This document shows positions 9,108 to 18,304 of a stretch of 64,000 nucleotides of DNA, one piece after another. How positions within the stretch are numbered: the first letter of the stretch is position 1; each line of letters starts with the position of its first letter. Under the pieces are notes generated by a model. It did no database searches and was not told the DNA's origin. It saw only the letters and a program-made list of their open reading frames with translations. The stretch is from the NCBI GenBank assembly GCA_964621445.1, contig CAZUNO010000010.1:1-64000 (forward strand), in the 5' to 3' direction. Both the position numbers and the translations under genes were made by a program. The stretch is from CAZUNO01 sp964621445 [NCBI: Candidatus Hadarchaeota archaeon]. GTDB lineage: Archaea > CAYQAE01 > CAYVLA01.

Positions 9108-11447
9108 ATGGAAACCTTTTCACCCAACTCTTCCTATTTCAAGCAACATGTTTCAGATATCCCGGTCTGGTCGGAATACATGTCATCAATATATGGGCCC
9201 TTTCAAAGTATATGGGTACGAAAAAACATAGTTTCATCCCTGGCCTCCAAAATACTGATCAAAGGTCTTAGGGATAAATTCCCACTGACCCTCCATACCC
9301 AACCGTCCCGAAATGATCTCGTGGTTGATTTTTCCCATGCTGAAGTGGGAGGCCCAGACTCGTTTTCAATAGAGATATCCGGGGATGGCCCTGGCTGCAG
9401 GGCCAGCATCTCGGCCTTCTCCTCAATAGCATTTGTCTACGGTGTCGGAAAATTTCTACGCTCGGTGACAATTACTGAAAAAGGAGTCCTGTTGCCGCGG
9501 ACCTCAATCAAGTTGTCTCCAACCCATCAATGCAGGGGACATGAGGTTTCTACTAGCAGATATCGGGGCGTGTGGAGCGAAGATGATTGGGGAAAATACA
9601 TTGAGCACCTTATTCTCATGGGCTGTAACTGGATTTGGTCGGCCTCCATGGTCGCTTCTCCTCTTGAAGGATGCAGCGAGCGGACGGAAAGGGAATGGGA
9701 GGAGCACCTTCGGGTTCAAAACTTGCAGGCAGAGTTGGCCAATTCCTACGGGGCCAAGTTCGGTATTCATTCATATGCAAATAACATATCTTCGGAGTTA
9801 GTTTCTCCCCAGATAGACAAAGGAGGGGGAAAATTCGTTTGTCCTTCAACTAAACGGGGCAGACGGCTGATTAATGATTCACGGGAGATGCTGTTTAGGA
9901 ACCTCAATAGGGTTGATGCGGTATTCACGGCCTCCCATGACCCTGGGGGCTGTCCCTGTGGGAACTGTACCCCATGGGTGGAGACCTATATCCCTATCAT
10001 GAGGGAGCAAAGCGAGATTCTCAGTGAGTACCACCCGAAGGCTAATTTCTACATATCGAATCAGGGCTTGAGCAAATCAGAGAACAGATGGCTCTTCGAA
10101 TATCTCAAGTCGGATACGCCTTCGTGGCTTGACGGGGTGGTGTGGGGACCCCAGGCGCGTCTCCTTGAGGAACTCAGAAGGGGACTGCCTAGGAGATACG
10201 ATGTTCTGGCCTTTCCGGATATAACCCATCTGATAATTTGTCAATATCCCGTCCGGGGATTTGATCAATCAAATGCACTCATTCACTATCGGGAATCACC
10301 CACCTATAGGCCATGCACCATGCAAAGGATATTCAGGGAGACGAAACGGGCAACGGTGGGTTCCAAGCCCTACTCCGAGGGCCTTCACGATGATCTAAAC
10401 AAGGCCGTGTGGAGCGGACTTCACTGGGGTCAGGACCCAGAGAAGACAGTAGAGGAGTACTGCAGATGGCATTTTGGCGCCGAGGCCGGGAAGATACTTG
10501 CCCGGGCCATATTCAAACTCGAGGAAAATTGGAGCAGGGTCTTGGATCAAAATCCTGAAATTTCTAGGGTCCTTGAAAAGATACGCTCGGTCAGAGGAAT
10601 CGTTCGTCCCGAGTGGGATTTAAACTGGAGGTATCTCATCCTCCTATTCAGAGCGGTGTGTGATGATTATATAAGGAAAAGATCAAGACGTCAAAGCAAT
10701 CTCCAATCAAGAGTTGAAAATGTTCTAGCCGATAGGAAATCTCCACACAGGTCTCGTATTGAAAGAGGATTGGAAATATTGGCAAGGGAGGAGATATCGG
10801 GTCCGGAGCTTAGACTCAAGCACGAACTTGAGTCATATGCAGGTATGCTGGAGAGCAGATTCGGTATTGATCTAACTACGGTCGATAGGTTGGATAGCGA
10901 CCTCGCCAGCATTAATTGGATAAGATCGCTTCTTGAGCGAGCCAGTTCCCTTAACTCGGAATCCTCCCGGGGGAGGGTCATAGATAATATTCTTTCCTAT
11001 GAGGAAACCCAAGATGGCTACTACGATGATTGCGGCAATCCAAGCAAGGAACCGCATCTTATTCGAGGGGAGGATTACTTCATGGAGAATCTGGATGAGG
11101 ACACGCGACTATCCCATCGATGCATGTCATACGGTAGGAGCCAGTGGGATGCGGATGTTGTTTATAGATACGAAGGGCTCGACTCATCATGCTTCCATAG
11201 GGTACAGGTAACCTATGTTACAAACCACAGAATGAAAGGGTCCCAGGTACTAATGGCCAATGGAAGATATGTTCACGGGGACTTGCAGCTCCCGGAAGGA
11301 AAGCCGGTCAGTATATCCTTTAATATTTCTCCTCAGGAGATTCCGGAAGGAAAATTGGAATTGGTATTCAAACGAGGGAGCAACGGTAGGGGCCCTCTTG
11401 TTTCGGAGATAAGGGTTTTGAAGGTTTCGGAAATCGAACGAAAATAA
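9108..11447 (+). CDS. Large glycoside hydrolase-like protein (GH20b-like N-terminus plus TIM barrel)
   Basis: 779 residues without a signal peptide. The first 130 residues look like the alpha/beta domain that precedes the barrel in GH20, GH67 and GH84 enzymes (FSIEISGDGPGCRASISAFSS, then VYGVGKFLRS). From about residue 140, GHEVSTSRYRGVW opens a barrel; later HDPGGCPCGNC, VVWGPQ and DDLNKAVWSGLHWG line the expected C-terminal strand ends. A helical region (about 480-620) and a C-terminal beta-sandwich (YEETQDGYYDD onward) follow. I infer a glycosidase acting on uronic-acid or N-acetyl sugars, most like alpha-glucuronidase-type proteins, but the exact family and catalytic acids are not certain. 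Confidence 0.6.
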   Translation: METFSPNSSYFKQHVSDIPVWSEYMSSIYGPFQSIWVRKNIVSSLASKILIKGLRDKFPLTLHTQPSRNDLVVDFSHAEVGGPDSFSIEISGDGPGCRASISAFSSIAFVYGVGKFLRSVTITEKGVLLPRTSIKLSPTHQCRGHEVSTSRYRGVWSEDDWGKYIEHLILMGCNWIWSASMVASPLEGCSERTEREWEEHLRVQNLQAELANSYGAKFGIHSYANNISSELVSPQIDKGGGKFVCPSTKRGRRLINDSREMLFRNLNRVDAVFTASHDPGGCPCGNCTPWVETYIPIMREQSEILSEYHPKANFYISNQGLSKSENRWLFEYLKSDTPSWLDGVVWGPQARLLEELRRGLPRRYDVLAFPDITHLIICQYPVRGFDQSNALIHYRESPTYRPCTMQRIFRETKRATVGSKPYSEGLHDDLNKAVWSGLHWGQDPEKTVEEYCRWHFGAEAGKILARAIFKLEENWSRVLDQNPEISRVLEKIRSVRGIVRPEWDLNWRYLILLFRAVCDDYIRKRSRRQSNLQSRVENVLADRKSPHRSRIERGLEILAREEISGPELRLKHELESYAGMLESRFGIDLTTVDRLDSDLASINWIRSLLERASSLNSESSRGRVIDNILSYEETQDGYYDDCGNPSKEPHLIRGEDYFMENLDEDTRLSHRCMSYGRSQWDADVVYRYEGLDSSCFHRVQVTYVTNHRMKGSQVLMANGRYVHGDLQLPEGKPVSISFNISPQEIPEGKLELVFKRGSNGRGPLVSEIRVLKVSEIERK

Positions 11448-11745
11448 TTATGTGGCCAGGGGATAAATTGCCTAGGATATGATTGTGCCTTTGTAGAAAC
11501 CGCTCCGCGGCGGTCGAGGATCATCCGAAGATTGCCGGCTAATCTTCAAGATTCTACTGTTATGCATTCCTCAGGAATCCAGCCGACAACCTGTATGAAT
11601 TACGTATATAATTGATTGCAGTATAGATCAGAATTTCCCAGTTTATGATATCCTGATACCTGGTCACCATGGCAAATTGTCATCGTTCTGGATATCATCA
11701 TGCCGAAGATAGATTTTAATTCTGTATATATACCTAAGCCTCGTT
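11448..11745. other. Intergenic stretch, 298 bases
   Basis: No open frame with coding character was seen on either strand. It holds a short GC palindrome (CCGCTCCGCGGCGG) near 11508 and, at its end, the promoter for the next gene (TATA-like AGATTTTAATT at 11711-11721 and TATATATA at 11725-11732). The rest is AT-rich without recognisable structure. Confidence 0.5.
11711..11721 (+). promoter_or_regulatory. TATA box, leaderless gene
   Basis: AGATTTTAATT is centred about 30 bases before ATG 11746, putting the expected transcription start at the start codon. No ribosome binding site is present, which agrees with a leaderless message. Confidence 0.4.
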
Positions 11746-12237
11746 ATGTTTGAAACTGGGCTTCAGATACTCGCCTCGGTTTCGCTGGTCCTCGGGGTCT
11801 TCTCGGTAATCATTTCACTCCTTGTTCTAAGAAAGGTTTTGAACATTTCGAGACAGACCCAACGGCTGTATAGATCTCTGCCCTTGCTACGTTTGGAGAC
11901 CCAGAGGTCCGAGGTAATGGATTCGGTTAGCATGGCTGAGAGCTCAGTAAAGAGCATGAAAATTGATGCCAAGAAGTTGGCCTCAGGGGCCTCGAAAAAC
12001 TTCGCCGATATCGCGTCTCTGCTTAGCAGGACACATCAATTCGAGGGGAATCCTCGACCAAAATTGACAAATGAGGATATCAGACACATTAATGAGAGGC
12101 TTCTGGCCATCGGCGAGGGTTCCCTTTCCACTACCCGTATAGCTGAAAAGCTGGGTGAAGACGCGGAGGAATTCGAAAAGAGACTCGATGATGCGAAGAG
12201 AAAGATTGACCCCGAAAAGGAAAAGCACCAGGATTAG
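11746..12237 (+). CDS. Single-pass membrane protein with cytoplasmic helical domain
   Basis: 163 residues. One membrane helix near residues 6-29 (ILASVSLVLGVFSVIISLLVL) followed by a positively charged stretch (RKVLNISRQTQRLYR), which places the rest in the cytoplasm. A helical middle region (residues 50-90) leads to NERLLAIGEGSLSTTRIAEKLGEDAEEFEKRL, which has the spacing of a helix-turn-helix or winged-helix motif. It may be a membrane-tethered regulator, but this is inference; no family is recognised. It stands 68 bases before the GxGYxYP gene on the same strand. Confidence 0.6.
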   Translation: MFETGLQILASVSLVLGVFSVIISLLVLRKVLNISRQTQRLYRSLPLLRLETQRSEVMDSVSMAESSVKSMKIDAKKLASGASKNFADIASLLSRTHQFEGNPRPKLTNEDIRHINERLLAIGEGSLSTTRIAEKLGEDAEEFEKRLDDAKRKIDPEKEKHQD

Positions 12238-12305
12238 CAATCCGGTTCCTTCCTTCTTATGAAAGAGTTAACAATACGTCAATTCCCAACTGAGCGGAGT
12301 TCCAG

Positions 12306-14333
12306 ATGGAAAACCCGAATTTTTTCCCGGAAATATTGCATCCAGACAGCCTCCGGGTTTTCAAGTCAAATGACATGACCTGGGAGAAGCGGGTCTTTTA
12401 CACCTGTCTTCAGGGACTCGTTAACAGAGAGAAACCTCAAATATACCAAGTAACTGCTGCCTGTGATGACCATTGGCTTAAATTTTACGAGGAGGAATAT
12501 GATGTTGAATATAGTTATGTTGAGCAGCCAATCGAGCTTCTAAAAAGATACGGTCGCAAGACCAAGGGATTGGTCATATATGATCCTAATCTCCCCGATA
12601 CCGCCAACCTGGCCATTACAATCTCGGGATTATATGATTTACTGCCTGCAACTGAAAATCTAGCCGTCGAAATGGAAGATCAGGATCTAGTTTGGAAGCA
12701 GGACCTGCGAGGCCGCTTCTCGGATAGGATATCGGCCTATAAATGGGCCAGAGATGAACTCCTTCCCCAATGCAATCGACATATCTTGGGATCACTGTGC
12801 GTAGGAAAGCAGGATATTTGGATACAGAACAGGACGCCAGTGATAGATTATCTGGTGGCGAACAAGTCGCTGGTCATCCATCTATCAGCAGCCCGTAGAG
12901 ATAGAGAGGAAGCAAAGCTCTTCGATAACATCCTAGAATCAGCGGGCCCCCGAGGAGTTATATTGGGATGGCACTGCGCGAGAGATAAGGAAAAGGAATA
13001 CGTGGCACGTGCTGCACAGAAGGGTTTTTTCGTCCTTTGCTCGTCAGGAGCCCCGAATCTCACCGTTCACGGAGGGCTATCTCTAAGAAGAAAACACTAC
13101 CGGCAAAGGGAAGCCAGGGCCAAGGATAGGATAGAGGAAAAGGTCTACATTGCCCCATACCTTACCGATGGGGATGCCCTGTGGGCCATGAACAATCTGC
13201 AGACTGATAACTGGATAAGTAAAAGGCGGGGGGAAATTCCCTTCAACTGGGGTCTATTGCCCCTCATTCACGAGATGGCTCCCGGAATGCTGGAGTACTA
13301 TTACCAAACTTCAACCGAAAATGATTATTTCGCCTGCCCATCATCCGGTGCGGGTTATACCTACAGCTTCCTGCATGATGATTGGTATCTAGGAATGTCA
13401 AAGAAATACTTGGATGCCACGGGCCAGCAGGTGGCAAATATGGTAAACTGGGACACGAGATTCTGGTGGCGAGAGGTAGAGGAACCAAGGGCCATTTTCA
13501 GGGAGAAGAGGATTCTAAAGCCGCTTGGTCTGGTATGTGGTCTGGGGGGTTCAATGCTGGCCAGAAGCTACCCCTTGGGAATACCCAAGGTACACGCATC
13601 CCTGGTTCTCCACGCCAGTGAGGATTGTGGAAAGAAGATCAGAGATACCATCTCCCGAATACCGGATAGGCCTCTGTTTCTATTTGCTTTTGTCCAAATA
13701 GAGAGAGGCGTTTTCGATCATCTGGTTGAGGATCTGGAGTCTTTGCCACCTGAAGTTGAAATTATGAACCTTGACACCTTTATGATGACACTGCGAAAGG
13801 CAGTGAAGGAAGGTAAGGTCGGCGAGGATTTGTACACATCTCGGGATAACGAGTCCGAGATTCTGAAGTCAGAGGGGCGAAAGAACAGGAAGGCAGCGGC
13901 TAAACTTTTAGTAAGACTGGTCGATATCCTGGATCTACCTAGAGATGAGATGGCTCATGAACTTACCGTGGGCAATTGGATTAACCTCTCATCTCACGAT
14001 CCCTCGGCGGTGATCGAGGACACAGATAGCTGGAGAAGACGGATGGAGGGCCATCAACCTTTCGATACCACCTGCCTGGCAGATGCCCTTGGATATAACC
14101 TATTCTACACCGTTTGGGCCTATATGAGGGCCCGACTCAATGAGGTCGGGCGTTATAGCAACCATATGGACAGCTGTCTCACACAATATCTGGACCTGTT
14201 TCCAGATTCGCAAAATGGTGTACTGGAAGAGATTTGGGAGATGTGGCACGCCTGGAATCGAAATCCACCTGAGTTGGACCACGTGGTGGATTTGACCAGA
14301 AGAAGCTTGAACCTAGTTGAATCTTCAGACTAG
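12306..14333 (+). CDS. GxGYxYP domain protein (putative glycoside hydrolase)
   Basis: 675 residues. The diagnostic motif is present as GAGYTYS at residues 348-354 (last position Ser instead of Pro). The N-terminal part (KSNDMTWEKRVFYTCLQGLVNREKPQIY) matches the GxGYxYP N-terminal domain that typically begins with this oxidative phrase, and VSFQ-like barrel strands follow (DGDALWAMNN, PFNWGLLP). These proteins are found near polysaccharide-degrading enzymes and are predicted, not proven, glycosidases. No signal peptide. An additional C-terminal helical part (540-675) is present. ATG start with GAGTTCCAG upstream; no strong ribosome site. Confidence 0.8.
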   Translation: MENPNFFPEILHPDSLRVFKSNDMTWEKRVFYTCLQGLVNREKPQIYQVTAACDDHWLKFYEEEYDVEYSYVEQPIELLKRYGRKTKGLVIYDPNLPDTANLAITISGLYDLLPATENLAVEMEDQDLVWKQDLRGRFSDRISAYKWARDELLPQCNRHILGSLCVGKQDIWIQNRTPVIDYLVANKSLVIHLSAARRDREEAKLFDNILESAGPRGVILGWHCARDKEKEYVARAAQKGFFVLCSSGAPNLTVHGGLSLRRKHYRQREARAKDRIEEKVYIAPYLTDGDALWAMNNLQTDNWISKRRGEIPFNWGLLPLIHEMAPGMLEYYYQTSTENDYFACPSSGAGYTYSFLHDDWYLGMSKKYLDATGQQVANMVNWDTRFWWREVEEPRAIFREKRILKPLGLVCGLGGSMLARSYPLGIPKVHASLVLHASEDCGKKIRDTISRIPDRPLFLFAFVQIERGVFDHLVEDLESLPPEVEIMNLDTFMMTLRKAVKEGKVGEDLYTSRDNESEILKSEGRKNRKAAAKLLVRLVDILDLPRDEMAHELTVGNWINLSSHDPSAVIEDTDSWRRRMEGHQPFDTTCLADALGYNLFYTVWAYMRARLNEVGRYSNHMDSCLTQYLDLFPDSQNGVLEEIWEMWHAWNRNPPELDHVVDLTRRSLNLVESSD

Positions 14334-14394
14334 ATCTGCCAGCTTGGCGAGCTAATCTGGAGGCTGACCTTTTCAGTTCTGTCTAGAACTATTC

Positions 14395-15633
14395 CTAGTT
14401 ATCGGGGACTAGCCTCGTGCTCTTAGTCTCCTTGTATAGTCGGCGTCTTACCATTAGGGTCCATACGGCAAAACCGGATATGAACATGGTGGAGGAGAAA
14501 ACGAGCCACTCGGTGATATAGACCCAGATCAGGGCGGCCTCCTTTTCCTGCCGGGCTACATCCTCGGCCTTGGAAAAGTGTTCGAAACCCTCCCGAAGCA
14601 TGTTTTCGCATTCCACGAAATCTTGTTCAAGGTACTTCCTGGAGGCCTTGGAGTACATATCGCCCAGCTCGATTAATTCCGTATCTATGACCTTGGTGTT
14701 TGCGCCAAATCTGTCGATGAAATCTCTCAGGGAGACGAGCACGGTCATTCGAGATCTGTATTCATGAAAGTTGGACTTGATGCGGTGGAATACCTCAACG
14801 TTTTCTATAAGACCCCTCTGGGAGACCCATAGTAGCATGTTCATAATTATCTCCGGTGCGTACTGGTTCTGTTCGGGTGTGGTCGGATAGCCCAGCCAGC
14901 CATGGGCCATAAACCCGCCGTTGGTTATCGTTCTTCCATCCTCATAGTTCCAGGCCGCCATGGCATCGACCTTGTCGATACCTTGGAAGTTGCCTGCCTG
15001 CCAGGCAAGTAGCATCGAACCCTCCCGGTGGATAACCATCCTTGAGGCGCCAAAACAGTTGACATCCTCCACGCCGAAGGGAATAAACACGGTTAGTATC
15101 GGTTCCGGGCATTCCCGATTTATGATGATCTTAAAGAAGTTCGAGGTGGCCTCCCCGGCTTTCTTGGAGGTAACTGCTGGTGCGTCGTTTGGAAAGGCCT
15201 TTTGAGTCAGGGAGGATGACCATGCCTCTGCTATCCCGGAAACGATCGAGAACACGCTTCCATCATTTATTCCCCCCGTGCCCTGCCGTATCGCGTCATA
15301 CATCCACTGATCCTGCTTGGGGGTAAATACTGGCCAATCGGGGGAGGTCAATATAATGACATCATAGTTCTTCATTCCATCAAAGGTACGGGGAAAGTAG
15401 AGCCTGATCATCTTTGGCAACTCTTTCTCCTTAATATCGGCCGTTTCACGGGCGGGCACGATATCATAATTGACAAGTGGTTCGCCCCCCAATGTCTTTT
15501 CAAGTCCTCCTATGAAGGCCAGGGATCCGACCATCAGTATCGAGATTTTATCCTGGGCTAAACAGGTTCTCGGAGCGATGAATGAGATGAGCAAAAGGGT
15601 GACTAGACAGAAATAGAGGAGTTCCCGCTGCAT
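14395..15633 (-). CDS. P-family membrane protein 2
   Basis: Paralogue of 5228-6478, about 412 residues from ATG 15633 (an in-frame TTG at 15648 is less likely). Signal peptide ending near CLA-QD. The ectodomain begins KISILMVGS, then MIRLYFPRT, FTPKQDQWMYDAI and an AWNYEDGRTI strand. After LLWVSQRG come FIDRFGANT, a helical hairpin and the membrane helix with GFAVWTLMVRRRLYKE, ending STRLVPDN. It is divergently transcribed, across 120 bases, from the partner/ThuA-like pair 15754-17557; that same combination occurs at 42424-46765, so a shared function is likely. No catalytic residues can be assigned. Confidence 0.8.
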   Translation of the reverse strand: MQRELLYFCLVTLLLISFIAPRTCLAQDKISILMVGSLAFIGGLEKTLGGEPLVNYDIVPARETADIKEKELPKMIRLYFPRTFDGMKNYDVIILTSPDWPVFTPKQDQWMYDAIRQGTGGINDGSVFSIVSGIAEAWSSSLTQKAFPNDAPAVTSKKAGEATSNFFKIIINRECPEPILTVFIPFGVEDVNCFGASRMVIHREGSMLLAWQAGNFQGIDKVDAMAAWNYEDGRTITNGGFMAHGWLGYPTTPEQNQYAPEIIMNMLLWVSQRGLIENVEVFHRIKSNFHEYRSRMTVLVSLRDFIDRFGANTKVIDTELIELGDMYSKASRKYLEQDFVECENMLREGFEHFSKAEDVARQEKEAALIWVYITEWLVFSSTMFISGFAVWTLMVRRRLYKETKSTRLVPDN

Positions 15634-15753
15634 GACCCGTATTGTCAATTTTTTATTCGATAAATAGATAGCCCACGAAAATGCCGAAAATGTTTTATTT
15701 GGGGAGCTGAACCTCTAAAAGGTCAGCTCGGGGAGAGCTTCAGAGAGAGCAAC

Positions 15754-16593
15754 ATGGTAATGATTGATAGAAAGGTAGCAGGTATAGCGATAATATCGGT
15801 GACGCTGTCCGGTCTCCTGGTTTTTTCCTTCGCGGAGGAGGCCAGCGAGGATCCAGTTGAGATCCTTACCAATGAGTACCCGGGTATCCTTCCTTCCGGT
15901 GAATCGACCATAGCGATATCAATGGCTGCTAGACACTCAATCGAGCGCCTCGATATCAAATCAAAAATGCTTACCTCAAGTAGTCTTAGCTTGGATGAAC
16001 TTATAGATCCCTATATGGAGTTCAACCAGTCGAACACCCCCTATGATGTTTTTGGAAACGTTAAGAGATTGGAATGGTACCGTGAAGAATTAAATGATTT
16101 GGGGATTGAGCCGAGGACGATCAATTCCACTCTAAATATAGAGGGATCCGAATTCCAGATGGCATGTATTGATTATACGGATGTTATTAGATATCTCCTG
16201 GGTGTGGAGGCTATGGAAAACATACCGCTTGCCTATGCGGTTGCCATGAATGGAACTGGCGACTATATCTGGTTAGAGGGAGGGAATGAATTTTTCGTTC
16301 GTCCTACCACAAATATAAAGAGGTTGACATATTCCAATAATGAGAACCAAACCACCTACGTTCCGGATGACCAGCTATGGGAGGGCTCGGACCAGCTGCC
16401 CATTTCGGAGGCACCACGTGGTCTGCTAAGCTTTAATTCTTTGGATAAGGATGACACCATCAATATAATAACCACCTTTGAGGGTAGATCAGTTCCAAGC
16501 GACCCTAAGAGTCCAATAGCAATACTCCAGATAATCGATATCTACGTTGATGGGGAAGTGCAGGATCCAATAATCAATCTAATTCGAAAGTGA
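15754..16593 (+). CDS. Signal-anchored partner protein, copy A
   Basis: 279 residues (ATG 15754, or ATG 15760 giving MIDRKVAG). One N-terminal membrane anchor at about 8-27, then an extracellular domain with several N-glycosylation-like NxT/S sites. It is homologous to 44920-45771: both begin M-(I)DR(K/R)-x-x-GI-x-II, continue with E(D)PVEIL / EEPIEVL, then ARHSIERLDI / ARKPIERLEI, and share NEFFVRP / SRDFFLHR and a C-terminal sandwich-like half (LLSFNSLDKDD / LIFDGLEKED). No database family is recognised. It is followed by the ThuA-like gene 10 bases downstream, and is divergent from P2. Confidence 0.75.
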   Translation: MVMIDRKVAGIAIISVTLSGLLVFSFAEEASEDPVEILTNEYPGILPSGESTIAISMAARHSIERLDIKSKMLTSSSLSLDELIDPYMEFNQSNTPYDVFGNVKRLEWYREELNDLGIEPRTINSTLNIEGSEFQMACIDYTDVIRYLLGVEAMENIPLAYAVAMNGTGDYIWLEGGNEFFVRPTTNIKRLTYSNNENQTTYVPDDQLWEGSDQLPISEAPRGLLSFNSLDKDDTINIITTFEGRSVPSDPKSPIAILQIIDIYVDGEVQDPIINLIRK

Positions 16594-16594
16594 G

Positions 16595-16600
16595 GGTGAT
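16595..16600 (+). promoter_or_regulatory. Ribosome binding site deciding an ATC start
   Basis: GGTGAT, the 3' part of GGAGGTGAT, ends three bases before ATC at 16604, the same spacing as GAGGTGAT before the TTG at 40404. It just follows the TGA of the upstream gene, so translation is probably coupled. Confidence 0.5.
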
Positions 16601-16603
16601 AAG

Positions 16604-17557
16604 ATCAGGATACCAATAATAGCCACCGTTTGCTTGTTAATGATCTGCACCGTGTATTCAGCAGACCTTAACCCCAAGATCGTGGTCTATGGTGGTACAA
16701 ACCAGGAATTCGCGGAAATGCTGGCCTCCGTGATAAATAATGATACCAGGATAGAGGCCGAAACCCTGGTCGCCTCAACCCCTAAGGGAGTGAGCCTTGC
16801 TACTGCCCTGCCAAACCTGAGGTGCATAGTGATTTTTTCGGATAATGCCAAGGATCTCTCCGGTTTTAAAAGTTCCCTGATACCTTTTTTTGAGGAAGGG
16901 GGAGGGCTGGTTGGAATTAAGGAGATCTGCTACATCCCTTCGGCCGAGGAACTAGCAAAAAGTGTGTTCCCCATTTACGGAAATGCCACCGAGAAGGAGT
17001 TGAGTCCCAGGAAGACCAGAACCAGAACCTATGTGGTTGAAGAAGAAACCGAAATCACCGAAAACCTGCCGGATAACTTCGAGATTCTCAGCATGGGAAC
17101 CTACTACTCGGCCAATGAGGAGGGGGAGTATGTTGAGATTGGGGGAAGTAAGACCGTTGTGTATAGGGACGGAGAAGTTGGATGTCCATTGGTGGTAACC
17201 AACCAGAGCGAGAAAGGGGGGAGGTCCGTATCGCTTCCGGGAATCATGGTGGTTTCGGTTCCCAGAGTGGATGTGTACTATGGCAATATTGTGCAGGACG
17301 AGGAGTTTGTTACCCTGTTCACAAATTCGGTTTTGTGGGCTTCGGGAAATGCCAGGTCCCAGTATATGGAGTCGGATCTTTCCCAGAGGATAGAGGATGC
17401 TGATAACAGGTATGAGGAGCTTAAGAAAGCTGCGAGTGAGTCGGAAAAGGAACGCAACCAGAGCCGACTAACCATGCTCCTTCTGGTATGGGCATTAGGG
17501 ATAGCCTTTTGTGGCGTTGTGGCCTGGAAGATCATATTGCCTAGTCCAGGCGAATAA
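16604..17557 (+). CDS. ThuA-like single-pass membrane protein, copy A
   Basis: About 317 residues. The only canonical in-frame start candidates (TTG 16634, ATG 16640) fall inside the hydrophobic core of the signal peptide; starting at ATC 16604 gives a complete signal (RIPIIATVCLLMICTVYSA-D). The ectodomain begins KIVVYGGTNQEFAEML and has FFEEGGGLVGIKE, the strand-turn pattern of ThuA/amidotransferase-like folds, but no catalytic Cys-His pair. Then a coiled-coil (about 255-285) and a C-terminal membrane helix (LLLVWALGIAFCGVVAW). Homologous in architecture and sequence to 45764-46765 (GYGEELANII, FFDEGGGIIGMG). Probably works with the partner encoded just upstream. Confidence 0.72.
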   Translation: MRIPIIATVCLLMICTVYSADLNPKIVVYGGTNQEFAEMLASVINNDTRIEAETLVASTPKGVSLATALPNLRCIVIFSDNAKDLSGFKSSLIPFFEEGGGLVGIKEICYIPSAEELAKSVFPIYGNATEKELSPRKTRTRTYVVEEETEITENLPDNFEILSMGTYYSANEEGEYVEIGGSKTVVYRDGEVGCPLVVTNQSEKGGRSVSLPGIMVVSVPRVDVYYGNIVQDEEFVTLFTNSVLWASGNARSQYMESDLSQRIEDADNRYEELKKAASESEKERNQSRLTMLLLVWALGIAFCGVVAWKIILPSPGE

Positions 17558-17641
17558 AGGCAAGGCTCAATATTATGAAATGTAGCCAATGCTAGGGGGC
17601 AGGTATTACTCAGTAATGAGGGCCTTCAATTAAGGTTTGGG

Positions 17642-18259
17642 CTATTCAAGGAATTTTGAAACAAAGGGAGAACTATCGCCCCGTCGCATGAAATGTCCTG
17701 AGGGACCCTCGCCCAGGAACTCGGAGAACCATGATTCATGTTGGACCTCCTCATGTAGAATTGCTAATGCTAGATCATAGGTCCGGTGATCCTTTCCAGC
17801 AGTCAGGTTACAAACATTGGTATACTGTCTTACGGCACACCTCTCGGCCTCAACAAGTGTGGTAAGCATTGCTTCTGTATCCGTCGGATCTTCGGGCGTA
17901 AAGGCCGGGGGACAGCCTGAGATGTCATGAAAATCCTTCATATTCTTGGGCAAATCTCCTCCCAATTCGTAGATGCGGGGCACCAAAGCTTCGAAATGAT
18001 TGCGGTCCTCTATTCTGGCAACTTCAGCTATCTCTTTTATCGTTTCCCCGTCCATACCTATGAGATTTGCCCTGAGTATTGTATAGTAGTAATAGGTGGT
18101 AAGCTCTGCAGCAGCATTCTTCACCAGGAGGTCTACTAATTCATCCAGGTCCACTCCACTCTTCTTTACCATCTCAATTGCAACTTTAGCCATTTTATAA
18201 CCGTAGGAGAGGTTTCCCAGAATCTTATAAAGATAGGTGGCATTTCCATTCTGCGTCAC
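17642..18259 (-). CDS. DPSL-type ferritin (DNA-protection-like protein)
   Basis: Ferritin-like four-helix protein of 205 residues (183 if translation starts at ATG 18193, MAKVAIEMV). The helix AAAELTTYYYYTILRANLIG carries the first iron-ligand Glu, ARIEDRNHFEALVPRIYELGG the next E and H, and ALAILHEEVQHESWF the last ExxxH. A pair of cysteines (GCPP and AERCAVRQY) sits near the metal site as in archaeal DPSL or thioferritins. It should detoxify peroxide with ferrous iron and store iron in the cytoplasm. It stands alone on the minus strand, next to an NYN-domain gene also on minus. Confidence 0.85.
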   Translation of the reverse strand: MTQNGNATYLYKILGNLSYGYKMAKVAIEMVKKSGVDLDELVDLLVKNAAAELTTYYYYTILRANLIGMDGETIKEIAEVARIEDRNHFEALVPRIYELGGDLPKNMKDFHDISGCPPAFTPEDPTDTEAMLTTLVEAERCAVRQYTNVCNLTAGKDHRTYDLALAILHEEVQHESWFSEFLGEGPSGHFMRRGDSSPFVSKFLE

Positions 18260-18304
18260 TAATTGGCAAGGAAGGATGGAGTCTCTTCAAGTCCAGAGAT
18301 ACGA

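Noticed and set aside
15172-15200. Active-site elbow of a true class I amidotransferase in the P family
   Set aside because: No G-x-C-x-G elbow with downstream His-x-Glu is found in any of the seven; similarity is of fold pattern only.
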